From positions 152,832,103-152,896,102 of the forward strand of contig OZ020585.1 in assembly GCA_963971535.1 (NCBI GenBank): DNA of 64,000 nucleotides, read 5' to 3'. How positions within the stretch are numbered: the first letter of the stretch is position 1; the number at the start of each line of letters is the position of its first letter. Shown piece by piece: positions 24,030 to 34,165 of this stretch. This stretch comes from Notolepis coatsorum (taxonomy: Eukaryota; Chordata; Actinopteri; Aulopiformes; Paralepididae). The position numbers and the translations under genes are program-made. The notes beneath the pieces are model-generated. The model had not been told where the DNA came from and made no database searches. It worked only from the letters and a program-made list of their open reading frames with translations.

Positions 24030-24925
24030 ATGATTTCCCCATGGTGTCTGCAGCCGGGGACAACACTCTACATAACAGCCTATCCTCTGATGGATCAGAG
24101 CGTGATCTGTGCAATGCCTGGACTCGTTTTTCAGAGCCCACGCAGTGTGGGCCAAAGCAGGGAGTCTTAAGTGGTTACGGGGATGGTTCATATGACAGGG
24201 GACACAGAGCGGGCCAAGGCTGTTCAAAAGAAGCTCAAAAAGGAGCTTAGGACAGGCACGGACAGCTACAGAGACAGGCTGGGGGCTACAGGCCAATAAC
24301 ACCAGAGAGGTGTGGTCGGGTGTCGGGAGGATTACAGGGCTTAAGCAGCGAGGCATGGCTGTGGAAGGCCCCCCTGAGCGCAAACCAGTTGAACTTGTTC
24401 TTCAATAGGTTTCACCAGAGGAGCCTCTCCACACGACTCCTGATTCTGATCAACACCGGCACCCCTCCCCATCCCCCAAGCACTCCACCCTCGACAGCGG
24501 CAGTCTGTCCCCCACGACCCATGAACGCCAACCCCCCCACCACCACCCCAGCCACCAGCACACTTCCCCTGGAGATGGCAGCATGCCACCCATCACTAAC
24601 AGCCAGGTGAGGAGGCAGCTCTCTACTATCAGTGTACACAAGGCCAGAGGACCAGACAACACCAACCCCAGGGGGCTCAAGGCATGTGCCGGGCAGCTGG
24701 CAGCACTGTTTCAGCGCCTCTTCAATCTCGACCCCTGCATACCAGGCAAACATTGGGGTGGAGGATGCCATCATCTGCATGCTCCATCGAGCCTACATGC
24801 ACCTGGAGAGCAGCTCAGTGATAATAATGTTCTTTGACTTCTCCAGCACCTTTGCAGCTAGCAGAGAAGCTTGCAGTGATGTGGCAGGAGCATGGCCTGG
24901 TGGCCTGGATGCGTGAATACTTTCG
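24030..24925 (+). pseudogene. Decayed LINE ORF2 fragment (Rex1/CR1-like)
   Basis: Shifted frames spell a degraded LINE: SRFSEPTQCGPKQGVLSGYG-like sequence near 24120, REVWSGVGRITGLK near 24304, then QVRRQLSTISVHKARGPDNT near 24605 (the conserved start of the RT region) and VEDAIICMLHRAYMHLESSS with FFDFSSTF near 24765-24850, corresponding to RT motif A. The same blocks occur in better condition in the minus-strand LINE at 31740-33770. Several stops and frameshifts, and truncation after motif A, show that it is dead. Confidence 0.65.
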
Positions 24926-25128
24926 GCAACCAACATGCCCTTCCGCATTGCTCTGATTGGCCGAGCGCGCGCATGAGCCGCGACGCGCTCCTCAGAGGCA
25001 GGAATACTAAGCTCCCCCTTAACGCAATTTCTACAAATGGAAGTATTGATTACGCCGTAACGAATCATTAAACAAATAAACCGTTAACTGGAATATGTTG
25101 TTTCTTTACACATATGTTGGATTATGTC

Positions 25129-25152
25129 ATTGGTTTGTCATGACAAACCAAT
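25129..25152. repeat. Perfect 24-bp palindrome with two CCAAT boxes
   Basis: ATTGGTTTGTCA is followed immediately by its exact inverse TGACAAACCAAT. It contains ATTGG and CCAAT in mirror positions. It may be chance, a tiny inverted repeat, or an element terminus. Confidence 0.6.
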
Positions 25153-25177
25153 AAAAAAATCGCGATTTACCCGGTGG

Positions 25178-25783
25178 CTACAACAACACACAGTAACTAC
25201 ATGCATCATTGTTTACAATGAACGGTGGGGCTAATCTAAAGGACTGGACAGCGTCTCGGCTGTTGTGTCTGGGCCGGGCATTGTAAAAACCCCAAAAGAA
25301 GTTATGAGCTTCCAAGTTGTCATCTGCGAACTGTATATTACACGAGAATTGTTCTTTTCCAGTGAGTGACATCAGTGTTCCGTCAGCGCTCAAGCCAAAT
25401 AATGGGCTTTTGGATGCTTTGCCTCTAATTTGTCGCTGAATATCATGGGCAAACAGCTGTAAGATTTCGTTTTGGATGTTGTTAGACATCCAGTTGTCTC
25501 TCTTTTGGAGCCAATTCTTCAACTCGGGATCAGCGCACTCTTTCCATCATGAGCTGCCGTAACACCCCATCCCTATTTGCATCACCCCTCAGTGGAAGCC
25601 CCTGGCGCCCGAGGGGGGGTATAGGGGAACAGACTCAGTTAACTCTTCAATACCTGATGCTGAGGCTGAACCTGTCGTCTCTGTCTCTCTCTGACGTTTA
25701 TCAGATTTAGTGGGACTGTCACTGGGACCGGCGGGACGTTTCGAAAATAAATCTGATATTTTTCTTTTCTGCGAGTGAGACAT
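25178..25783 (-). pseudogene. hAT-family (DUF4371-like) transposase remnant
   Basis: The minus strand begins with an ATG at 25781-25783 and a basic N-terminus (MSHSQKRKISDLFSKRP) typical of the start of such transposases. After a break it continues as KNWLQKRDNWMSNNIQNEI, GLSADGTLMSLTGKEQFSC and DNLEAHNFFWGFYNA (25522 down to 25178). The ADGT...KEQFS pattern is that of the first catalytic region of DUF4371 hAT transposases. The zinc-finger region normally between the two blocks and everything after the first catalytic Asp are missing, so this is an internally and 3' deleted copy. Confidence 0.55.
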
Positions 25784-25984
25784 TCTGTGCTAGCAAAGTC
25801 TGACTACTAGCTCAAATCGACTGACTGCGCAAGCACTGTATCACAGTAGCTCAGTGGTTTGTGGCGCGTGGGAAGGGCGGGAGACGGGAGGTGAATACAA
25901 TTAGTTGTTTCACCTGTCATTCAATCAGTCTGTGACAGTCTGTCATCACTCGAAAATCTACTCGGTTTTACACGTATGATTGTG

Positions 25985-26121
25985 TACATACAGTAGTGTA
26001 ATGAATGAATGAAAACTTTATTTAACAGATTGGAGAATGGCTACAATACAGTACGGCTCAATACACACAATATTAAAATGGTGAAGTGCTTTGAGCAGGA
26101 TAAACTTAGAATATACAGTGT
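25985..26121 (-). repeat. LINE 3' tail, antisense
   Basis: TGAATGAATGAAAACTTTAT, then AACAGATTGGAGAATGGCTA: the inverse of the LINE 3' end seen at 47800-47930. Truncated by, or adjacent to, the solo LTR at 26127. Confidence 0.65.
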
Positions 26122-26126
26122 TACAG

Positions 26127-26855
26127 TGTTACGACCCCTGTGTGTCTAAGGGTAAAGGGCTGTAACATAACAGTTGGTTGACAGAAAAGATGGACCACGT
26201 TTGTAAACAACAATGATATTTATTGGTAAATGCAAAGGAAGCACATGTAGCTCAGGGGTGAGCCCAGGCCAAAACAACAAACAAACACCACTATACTCCA
26301 AATAAACACAATCTAATCTATGGTAAAAGAGATTACATTACCTAAACTACTCTTACCTAACCAAAACAGGAGAAAACAATGTCCAAAGGAAATGGCAGCT
26401 CACCCCATCTGTGCTTCCTGAGAAAGAGAGAAAAACACATTAATTATACAGAAACAAAGCAGAATATATACAAAAACAAACTATAACTATACAATGCTCT
26501 CTCTGCGGCCATACACACACAAGGAAATTACTACTAAGCACCAAAGGCCAATAAACGAAATGCAATGCTGTCAAAGTTACAGGTTTACCAAAATCACAAC
26601 AAGCCTAGCCTCATGCCAGAGAGAGAGAAAGACTGAAGGGAGAAGCCATGTTTTAACAGGTGTGGGGTGATCCATGATTGGGGGGTGTGGATTGAGTGTT
26701 GGAGTCTGGAAAGCCATTCACCAATCGGTGCTGTGTTGCAATAATGGAAGAATTGACCAATGGTGAAGGGAACAATGGCTGGAGGGAGGAAACAAAATGG
26801 AGAACACACACACATGGAGACACACACTGGGGAATATATACATTGGGATGTAACA
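26127..26855. repeat. Solo LTR (729 bp) with 5-bp target duplication
   Basis: Starts TGTTACGACCCC and ends GGGATGTAACA, giving the inverted hexamer TGTTAC/GTAACA. TACAG flanks it at 26122-26126 and 26856-26860. No coding sequence or second LTR is near, so it is read as the product of LTR-LTR recombination. The 5-bp duplication fits gypsy or BEL. Orientation cannot be fixed. Confidence 0.7.
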
Positions 26856-26935
26856 TACAGTTATAGTTACAGTATATACAAATATATAAATACTGTCATA
26901 AAAAAAAAACATAAAAAAGGGCAGTCAGTCAGATG

Positions 26936-27110
26936 TGCTGGTGAGTTGGCTTGGTGGTTAGAGAGACCCTCCTGTAACCAGACAGTCACAGGTTGGATAC
27001 CTTGTCCTCCCTCTACCTTTTCCAGGGACACCACACAGCTGGCTGACCCTGCACTCTGACCCCTCTGGTGAATGATTACGCATGTGTGTGTCTCAGAGGG
27101 TTATTCAAAG
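26936..27110 (+). mobile_element. tRNA-like SINE fragment
   Basis: GTTGGCTTGGTGGTTAGAG resembles an RNA polymerase III A box, and about 35 nt later CAGGTTGGATACC resembles a B box with one change. The spacing is tRNA-like and the segment has no relation to the other SINE family in this window. The ends are not defined. Confidence 0.45.
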
Positions 27111-27575
27111 AACAGTAGTAGCAGATTAATAAACATAATATTATAAAGTGAAACAGAAAAATACACAAATAAATAAATAAGATAAGATCGACCTTCATTC
27201 ATCACCGTAGGGACATTTGGGTGTCATAGTAGCAACAGGAGAAGGAGAGGAGAGGTATAGGCATAATAATAAGAAAATATAAATGGATAAAGATTTGATC
27301 TTCAACTGGATCTCTGTGTGAGTGAACAGGTGAGACATGTGTATATATACACAATAATATCACTATGTGCATGTGTACAACCCACCCAGATTAAATATAT
27401 GATCAATAAATATAAATGTACTTATATAAATGAATATGACTGACGGTGTGAATATATGAATGAATGATGTGTGAGCCCTTGTGCAAATTGCACCAGAGGG
27501 TTCAGTAGTCGAAGTCCATTGATTGTAACAGTTTTCCAGTTGATCTGGCACAAATGACTGACCAAGGTGATTTGT

Positions 27576-27578
<3 letters not shown>

Positions 27579-27645
<67 letters not shown>

Positions 27646-27700
27646 CGTGCGTGCGTGTGTGCGTGCGTGCGTGCACGCGCGCGCGCGCGTGTGTGTGTGT
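27579..27700. repeat. (GT)n / (GCGT)n microsatellite
   Basis: Pure GT repeats change to GCGTGCGT and CGCGCG and back to GTGTGT. The array marks the left border of a 2-kb tandem duplication. Thr-His or Cys-Val reading frames across it are artefacts. Confidence 0.95.
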
Positions 27701-28734
27701 AGCTCTGGTAGTCCACCACCGGCTCCTTGGTCTTGCTGATGTCGAATTATAAATAAATAAGTTATAAATAAATACATGAATACGGAACATTGCATCATTA
27801 TTTCAGTATTTCTGACAGTATAATAATGGGTTGAGAATGAGATACATTACACTGGGATACACTTTTTTCCACTAATGACAGCTCTTTTGCATTTTCCACA
27901 AATGACAGTTTTCATATATTCTATGAAAGGCTGTCAGGATATATCTTCCACAATTGTGTAATTTGTTCATCTCTGACAGCACCTTATAATAGATAGAGGG
28001 TTTGATTCCCATGTTACGGCAATACATTCTCTAGAGATATATATCCATACATTTTATCTTTGAGTTACTCCCTAGATTTCTGGAAATGTTTGTTAAAGGG
28101 ACACAAAAAACAGCACAGATGTATTTATTTGTAATGGCATCAGAGAATAAGCATACAAGTACATTTCCCCTTAGAAAAACGAAATCAAAAGGAGGCCATG
28201 TATCCTTTTTATTCAAAGGTGTTGTGAAATTGTGCCTGACACGTACAACAATCAAAGAAGAAAACAACCTTTATTATTGTTTTTTCTTTTCCCATGCAAG
28301 CACACCTTGTTGGCATTAACACTCACAACATGTCTCTCATCCAATCAAGTCTTTTGAAGTAAATCTTGTATAGAGTATAATTATGCTCAGGAAATAAGGG
28401 TGAACTATATATGTTGTGTCACTATGATCAAAGAGTTGTTTTAGGCCAGATCAATCTTTTTCTAATGGAATGTATCGTCCTGCGCTGCTCCCCCAGTCAC
28501 TATAGCACAGACTCATGATGAACGACAGACCTGGCGAGTCCTCACCTTTCAGAACATACAGTAATTACAATTCAGTTCTCCTTCAATATATCATGTTACA
28601 AATCAATACCTTTCCACCATGGCAAAAACATTTGGCTTCTTCGGGTCCCCCCTCCTCCAGCCCGGTCATGTGACACGCAGACGGCTAACTTGAGTTAGCT
28701 GGATTTTGGGAACATCACAGTGTTTGAGAAGGGT

Positions 28735-29690
28735 TCAAGTTTAAGTTCAAGTTTCTTTATTAGTTGTCATACAGAAGTACAGAATACTTTTATACAAGGG
28801 TGGTTAGGTGGCCGAGCGGAGATTGCGTTCGTCACCAGCCCCGGAGCTGAGCTGGATTTGCCTGTTCGAATCCAGCTCACAGCTCCGGGGTTGTCACCAG
28901 CTTGGCTGGCCGTCTGCACTGATACAATTGGCTGTATCAGAGGGTGGGAGAAGCTGGCGGGGTGGGTCCGGGTCGTTGTAAACAGCGACTCCTACAGTTC
29001 GGTCGGGGCGCCTGCTAAGCGCGGATTGGACGTGAGGGGGATAGTGTGGTCCTCCCACACGCTACGCTCTCTCAATGAGAATCCGCGCTGCCAGGTGAAA
29101 AGAAGCGGTGATTGGCTGGACGTGTGTCGGAGGAAGCACGTGGTAGCCTCCACTCTCCCAGATGATCTGACTGTGGTGGGTAAGTGCGCAGCGATCAGGA
29201 AGGGACTGGGAATTGGCATACGACTAACATTGGGATGGGAGAAAATCGGAGGAAAAATGGAGGGGGAAAAAGACCAAAAAAAAAAAAAAAAAAAAACGTT
29301 TATACAAAATGCTTCTTTCTGTTATGCTCCAGAGACTGTGCTAGACAAAAATAGATAAGTATAAAATAAAATAAGTATAGCAAGTATAAAATAGAAGTCA
29401 CGTACGTAGACACAAGTGTTCAGTATGTACATATGTACAATGTTCAATGCAGAGTAGAAGTAACTGAGTTACCATACAATATACTATACAATATACTAAT
29501 ATACAATATACTATACAGTGCAAAGCAGAAATGGGATGAGGTACAATTTAGGTACAATTTACAGTAAGGTGTAATGAGGTATGGGTTGTAGTGCAAATTC
29601 TTTACCAATAAATATAAAGTGTGTTTAGGTGTTCTAAAGTGTGTAAAGTGGGTGCTGCAGTGAGTTGTTTGTTTAAAGTGAGTGTGTGCG
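28735..29690 (-). repeat. LINE 3' UTR, duplicated copy
   Basis: On the minus strand this ends with AATAAAGAAACTTGAACTTA, a polyadenylation signal plus a short-repeat LINE tail. It is the duplicate of the 3' UTR belonging to the LINE at 30735-33770 and has no coding part of its own. Confidence 0.7.
28798..29296 (+). mobile_element. tRNA-derived SINE (about 500 bp)
   Basis: The head reads TTAGGTGGCCGAGCGGAG (A-box-like), with TGTTCGAATCC (B box) about 45 nt later. A body containing CCTACAGTTCGGTCGGGGCG is shared with the copies at 10150, 10662 and 52895, and an A-run ends it. ACTTTTATACAA precedes it and CGTTTATACAA follows, a slightly mutated target duplication. The B box lies in the loop of a hairpin of about 20 bp. 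The long frame 28720-29358 crosses the whole SINE and is not a gene. Confidence 0.85.
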
Positions 29691-29697
29691 TGTGTGT

Positions 29698-31700
29698 GTG
29701 TGTAGCTCTGGTAGTCCACCACCGGCTCCTTGGTCTTGCTGATGTCGAATTATAAATAAATAAGTTATAAATAAATACATGAATACGGAACATTGCATCA
29801 TTATTTCAGTATTTCTGACAGTATAATAATGGGTTGAGAATGAGATACATTACACTGGGATACACTTTTTTCCACTAATGACAGCTCTTTTGCATTTTCC
29901 ACAAATGACAGTTTTCATATATTCTATGAAAGGCTGTCAGGATATATCTTCCACAATTGTGTAATTTGTTCATCTCTGACAGCACCTTATAATAGATAGA
30001 GGGTTTGATTCCCATGTTACGGCAATACATTCTCTAGAGATATATATCCATACATTTTATCTTTGAGTTACTCCCTAGATTTCTGGAAATGTTTGTTAAA
30101 GGGACACAAAAAACAGCACAGATGTATTTATTTGTAATGGCATCAGAGAATAAGCATACAAGTACATTTCCCCTTAGAAAAACGAAATCAAAAGGAGGCC
30201 ATGTATCCTTTTTATTCAAATGTGTTGTGAAATTGTGCCTGACACGTACAACAATCAAAGAAGAAAACAACCTTTATTATTGTTTTTTCTTTTCCCATGC
30301 AAGCACACCTTGTTGGCATTAACACTCACAACATGTCTCTCATCCAATCAAGTCTTTTGAAGTAAATCTTGTATAGAGTATAATTATGCTCAGGAAATAA
30401 GGGTGAACTATATATGTTGTGTCACTATGATCAAAGAGTTGTTTTAGGCCAGATCAATCTTTTTCTAATGGAATGTATCGTCCTGCGCTGCTCCCCCAGT
30501 CACTATAGCACAGACTCATGATGAACGACAGACCTGGCGAGTCCTCACCTTTCAGAACATACAGTAATTACAATTCAGTTCTCCTTCAATATATCATGTT
30601 ACAAATCAATACCTTTCCACCATGGCAAAAACATTTGGCTTCTTCGGGTCCCCCCTCTCCTCCAGCCCGGTCATGTGACACGCAGACGGCTAACTTGAGT
30701 TAGCTGGATTTTGGGAACATCACAGTGTTTGAGAAGGGTTCAAGTTTAAGTTCAAGTTTCTTTATTAGTTGTCATACAGAAGTACAGAATACTTTTATAC
30801 AAGGGCGGTTAGGTGGCCGAGCGGAGATTGCGTTCGTCACCAGCCCCGGAGCTGAGCTGGATTTGCCTGTTCGAATCCAGCTCACAGCTCCGGGGTTGTC
30901 ACCAGCTTGGCTGGCCGTCTGCACTGATACAATTGGCTGTATCAGAGGGTGGGAGAAGCTGGCGGGGTGGGTCCGGGTCGTTGTAAACAGCGACTCCTAC
31001 AGTTCGGTCGGGGCGCCTGCTAAGCGCGGATTGGACGTGAGGGGGATAGTGTGGTCCTCCCACACGCTACGCTCTCTCAATGAGAATCCGCGCTGCCAGG
31101 TGAAAAGAAGCGGTGATTGGCTGGACGTGTGTCGGAGGAAGCACGTGGTAGCCTCCACTCTCCCAGATTATCTGACTGTGGGGGGTAAGTGCGCAGCGAT
31201 CAGGAAGGGACTGGGAATTGGCATACGACTAACATTGGGATGGGAGAAAATCGGAGGAAAAATGGAGGGGGAAAAAGACAAAAAAAAAAAAAAAAAAATA
31301 CTTTTATACAAAATGCTTCTTTCTGTTATGCTCCAGAGACTGTGCTAGACAAAAATAGATAAGTATAAAATAAAATAAGTATAGCAAGTATAAAATAGAA
31401 GTCACGTACGTAGACACAAGTGTTCAGTATGTACATATGTACAATGTTCAATGCAGAGTAGAAGTAACTGAGTTACCATACAATATACTATACAATATAC
31501 TAATATACAATATACTATACAGTGCAAAGCAGAAATGGGATGAGGTACAATTTAGGTACAATTTACAGTAAGGTGTAATGAGGTATGGGTTGTAGTGCAA
31601 ATTCTTTACCAATAAATATAAAGTGTGTTTAGGTGTTCTAAAGTGTGTAAAGTGGGTGCTGCAGTGAGTTGTTTGTTTAAAGTGAGTGTGTGCGTGTGGA
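29698..31700. repeat. Tandem duplication unit 2 (about 2.0 kb)
   Basis: Second copy of 27694-29697, contiguous on its right with the LINE coding region. This is therefore the original arrangement, and unit 1 is probably the added copy. Confidence 0.92.
30803..31298 (+). mobile_element. tRNA-derived SINE, second copy
   Basis: Duplicate of 28798-29296. Here the target duplication is intact: TACTTTTATACAA lies before the head and directly after the A-run (31299 onward). The SINE therefore inserted into the LINE 3' UTR before the 2-kb segment was duplicated. Confidence 0.87.
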
Positions 31701-31746
31701 TGTGTGTGCTGTGAGTGCATTTGATGGTTGTTACATAGTGTTATTG

Positions 31747-33135
31747 TTATTGTTCGTTGAGCATCCTGATGGCCTGGGGATAGAAGCTTCTTATGAGTCT
31801 TTCTGTGCTTGCCATGAGACTCCGGTATCGCTTGCCTGACCGCAGCATTTCAAAGAGGCAGTTGTTTGGGTGGCTGGAGTCTTTGATGATTCTCTTAGCC
31901 TTACCCATGCGCCGCTTGTTGTAAATGTTCTGGAGAGTGGGAAGCCCTCCTCCAATTGTGCGTTCGGCTGAACGGGCCACTCTCTGTAGTCTGCTACGGT
32001 CTTATGCGGTGCTATTCCCAAACCAGGAGGTGATATTGCCAGTCAGGATGCTCTCTATTGTGCATGAGTAGAAGTTCTTACGGATCTTCTGACTGACTTG
32101 GAACTTCCTTAGGCGACTGAGGAAGTAGAGGCGTTGCCGTGCCTTCTTCACAACACTGTCAATGTGTGTGGTCCATGTCAAGTCCTCGGATATGTGGACT
32201 CCGAGGTACTTGAAACTGTTCACTCTCTCAACCAGTGCGTCGATGCTGAGGGGGCTGTAGTCCCTGCCCCCCGACCTCCTGAAGTCCACAATCATCTCTT
32301 TTGTTTTGACGTTCAGGGAGAGGCAGTTCTCCTGACACCACTGCGACAGATTTTCGACCTCTTCCAGGTAGGCCCTCTCGTCGTTGGCAGAGATCAGGCC
32401 CACCACTACTGTGTCATCAGCTAATTTGATGATTGTGTTGTTGTTCCGCTGTGCCACACAGTCATGTGTGTACAGGGAGTAGAGGAGGGGACTCAGAACA
32501 CAGCCCTGGGAGGCCCCTATGTTGAGCGTGATGGATGAGGAGGTGCAGTTGCCTGCTCTTACCACCTGGGGTCTACCCGTCAGGAAGTCCAAGACCCACT
32601 GGCAGAGGTCATAGTTCAAGCCCAGGTCCCTGAGCTTGGCTATGAATTTGGAGGGGACTATGGTATTGAATGCTGAGCTGTAGTCGATGAACAGCATTCT
32701 CACATAGTTCCGCTGCCTCTTGTCCAGGTGTGATGCTGCTGTGTGCAGCACATGGGCTATTGCGTCCTCCGTGGACCTGTTGGGGCGATATGCAAATTGC
32801 AGGGGGTCCAGGTTGATGGAGAGGGAGGAACAGATGTAGCCCTTCACTAGCTTCTCAAAGCACTTCATGGCTATGGAGGTGAGAGCTACAGGGCGGTAGT
32901 CGTTGAGGCAAGCAGGCGTAGATTTTTTGGGTACAGGGATAATGGTGGACTTCTTCAGACAGGTGGGGATGACAGCCTGTTCTAAGGACAGGTTAAATAT
33001 GTCAGTGAATACCGGGGCCAGTTGGTCGGCACAGACTTTTAGGACGCGGCCGGGGATGCCGTCCGGTCCTGTTACCTTCCTGATATTCACTTTCTTAAAG
33101 GTCCTCCTCACCTCATGTTCTGTTATCCTGAACAC
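31747..33135 (-). pseudogene. LINE reverse transcriptase domain
   Basis: The frame 33135-32002 covers most of [22 protein letters not shown] (RT entry), [35 protein letters not shown], motif [16 protein letters not shown], motif [20 protein letters not shown], motif [12 protein letters not shown], then the thumb ending TSWFGNSTA. One TAA at about 32002-32004 interrupts it. The same frame then continues (VARSAERTIGGGLPTL to RMLNEQ) to 31747. The catalytic Asp residues are present. The enzyme would copy element RNA by target-primed reverse transcription. Confidence 0.87.
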
Positions 33136-33764
33136 TGAATCTCCATCAGCAGTACCCCCCCCCCTCCATTGCAGTGGTTTATAGGCTGGTGTTGTTATTT
33201 ACAGCCTTAAACCTCGCATAGAAGGTATTGAGATCATTTGCTAAGGAGATGTCACTGTTCAGTTTGAGGGAGGTGCCTTTGTAATCTGTCATCGTTCTGA
33301 GGCCCTGCCACATACCTCTAGAGTCAGCCTGTTCAAACTGAAGTTCAACTTTATCCCTGTAACGCTGTTTTTGCCTCTATTACTGCTCTCCTGACGTTGT
33401 ATCTCGCCACCTTGTGGTCATTCATGTTGCCTGTCACAAGCCTGGCGTTGTAGGCTGAGGTGCGCACTTTCAGAGCCTCACGGACGGATTTATCTACCCA
33501 GGGCTTTTGATTTGGGTAAACTCTAATTGTGGTAGAGGGGATTGTTTCTTCTAACAGAGTACAGACTAAGTCAAGCACCGTTTCAGTGTATTCGTTAATA
33601 TTGGCTGTGTTATCACGGAACACATTCCAGTGTGTGCATTCAAGTGCAGCCTGGAGTGTCTCCTCTGAAGCCACAGTCCAACGCTTAACATCTCGCGATG
33701 CTACCGGCGCGCGCTTGAGACTTTGTTTGTACTTTGGCAAAAGGTTGGGACATAACATGTACAA
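33136..33764 (-). pseudogene. LINE ORF2 linker between endonuclease and RT
   Basis: The frame 33764-33351 reads LLPKYKQSLKRAPVASRDVK, then ECTHWNVFRDNTANINEYTE and RVYPNQKPWVDKSVREALK, the conserved linker of this LINE family. A stop near 33353 separates it from MWQGLRTMTDYKG, LANDLNTFYARF and the RT frame. The endonuclease that should precede it is absent. Confidence 0.75.
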
Positions 33765-33991
33765 GTATATGTAACGGGAATTGTATTATGTGTACCATGG
33801 CTGTAGACAATGGCTTAACTGCCCATGACAGGGCTATGATTGTCCTGTGATTGTTGTATTTGTATTATTATAGACACTGCAAAAATGAAGTTCCTCACAG
33901 AATTGACCTGCTCAAGCGATACTGCTGCACTGACCCCCCTGGTGAAATGCCTACATGTATATGCTTCTCAGGGAGATATGGCAAGAAATGT

Positions 33992-34158
33992 ATCAAAAAG
34001 TCAAAAGTCAAAGTCAGCTTTATTGTCACTTCACCTTCCCACGGTGTATATAAAAAAAATCGAATATAAACATAAAGTAACATATAGGACACTATAAAGA
34101 TAAAGTAACATATGGGACACGATGTACACACAATATACAGGACTATATACAATTTAAA
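33992..34158 (-). repeat. LINE 3' end, antisense
   Basis: The minus strand reads GAAGTGACAATAAAGCTGAC followed by TTTGACTTTTGACTT, a polyadenylation signal plus a short-repeat tail like those of the other LINEs here. The foldback element at 34160 appears to have inserted just inside it. Confidence 0.5.
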
Positions 34159-34165
34159 CGGGTCC

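Larger units (their letters stand above)
27694..29697. repeat. Tandem duplication unit 1 (about 2.0 kb)
   Basis: Direct repeat of 29698-31700, offset 2003-2005 bp. The differences seen are a handful of substitutions, a small CT-rich indel and A-run length. It contains a flank of about 1 kb followed by an antisense LINE 3' UTR with a SINE (28798-29296). GT-rich sequence sits at both borders. Confidence 0.92.
30735..33770 (-). mobile_element. Rex1/CR1-group LINE, 5' truncated
   Basis: Minus-strand non-LTR retrotransposon. 33764-33136 encodes the linker upstream of RT, 33135-31747 the RT domain, and 31740-30735 a 3' UTR ending in AATAAA and a CTTGAACTTAAA-type tail. The endonuclease domain is missing, so the copy is 5' truncated, the usual result of incomplete reverse transcription. 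A SINE lies in the 3' UTR. Confidence 0.85.

Noticed and set aside
27363-27798. His-Thr and Cys-Val rich ORFs
   Set aside because: Artefacts of the GT microsatellite on either strand.
28798-28890. Functional tRNA gene
   Set aside because: The A- and B-box-like motifs belong to a SINE head; no cloverleaf with an acceptor stem can be drawn, and a target duplication flanks the element.
28720-29358. 212-residue ORF, repeated at 30725-31348
   Set aside because: It spans a LINE 3' UTR and a SINE, ends in its A-run, and has no protein-like domain; its conservation is due to tandem duplication.
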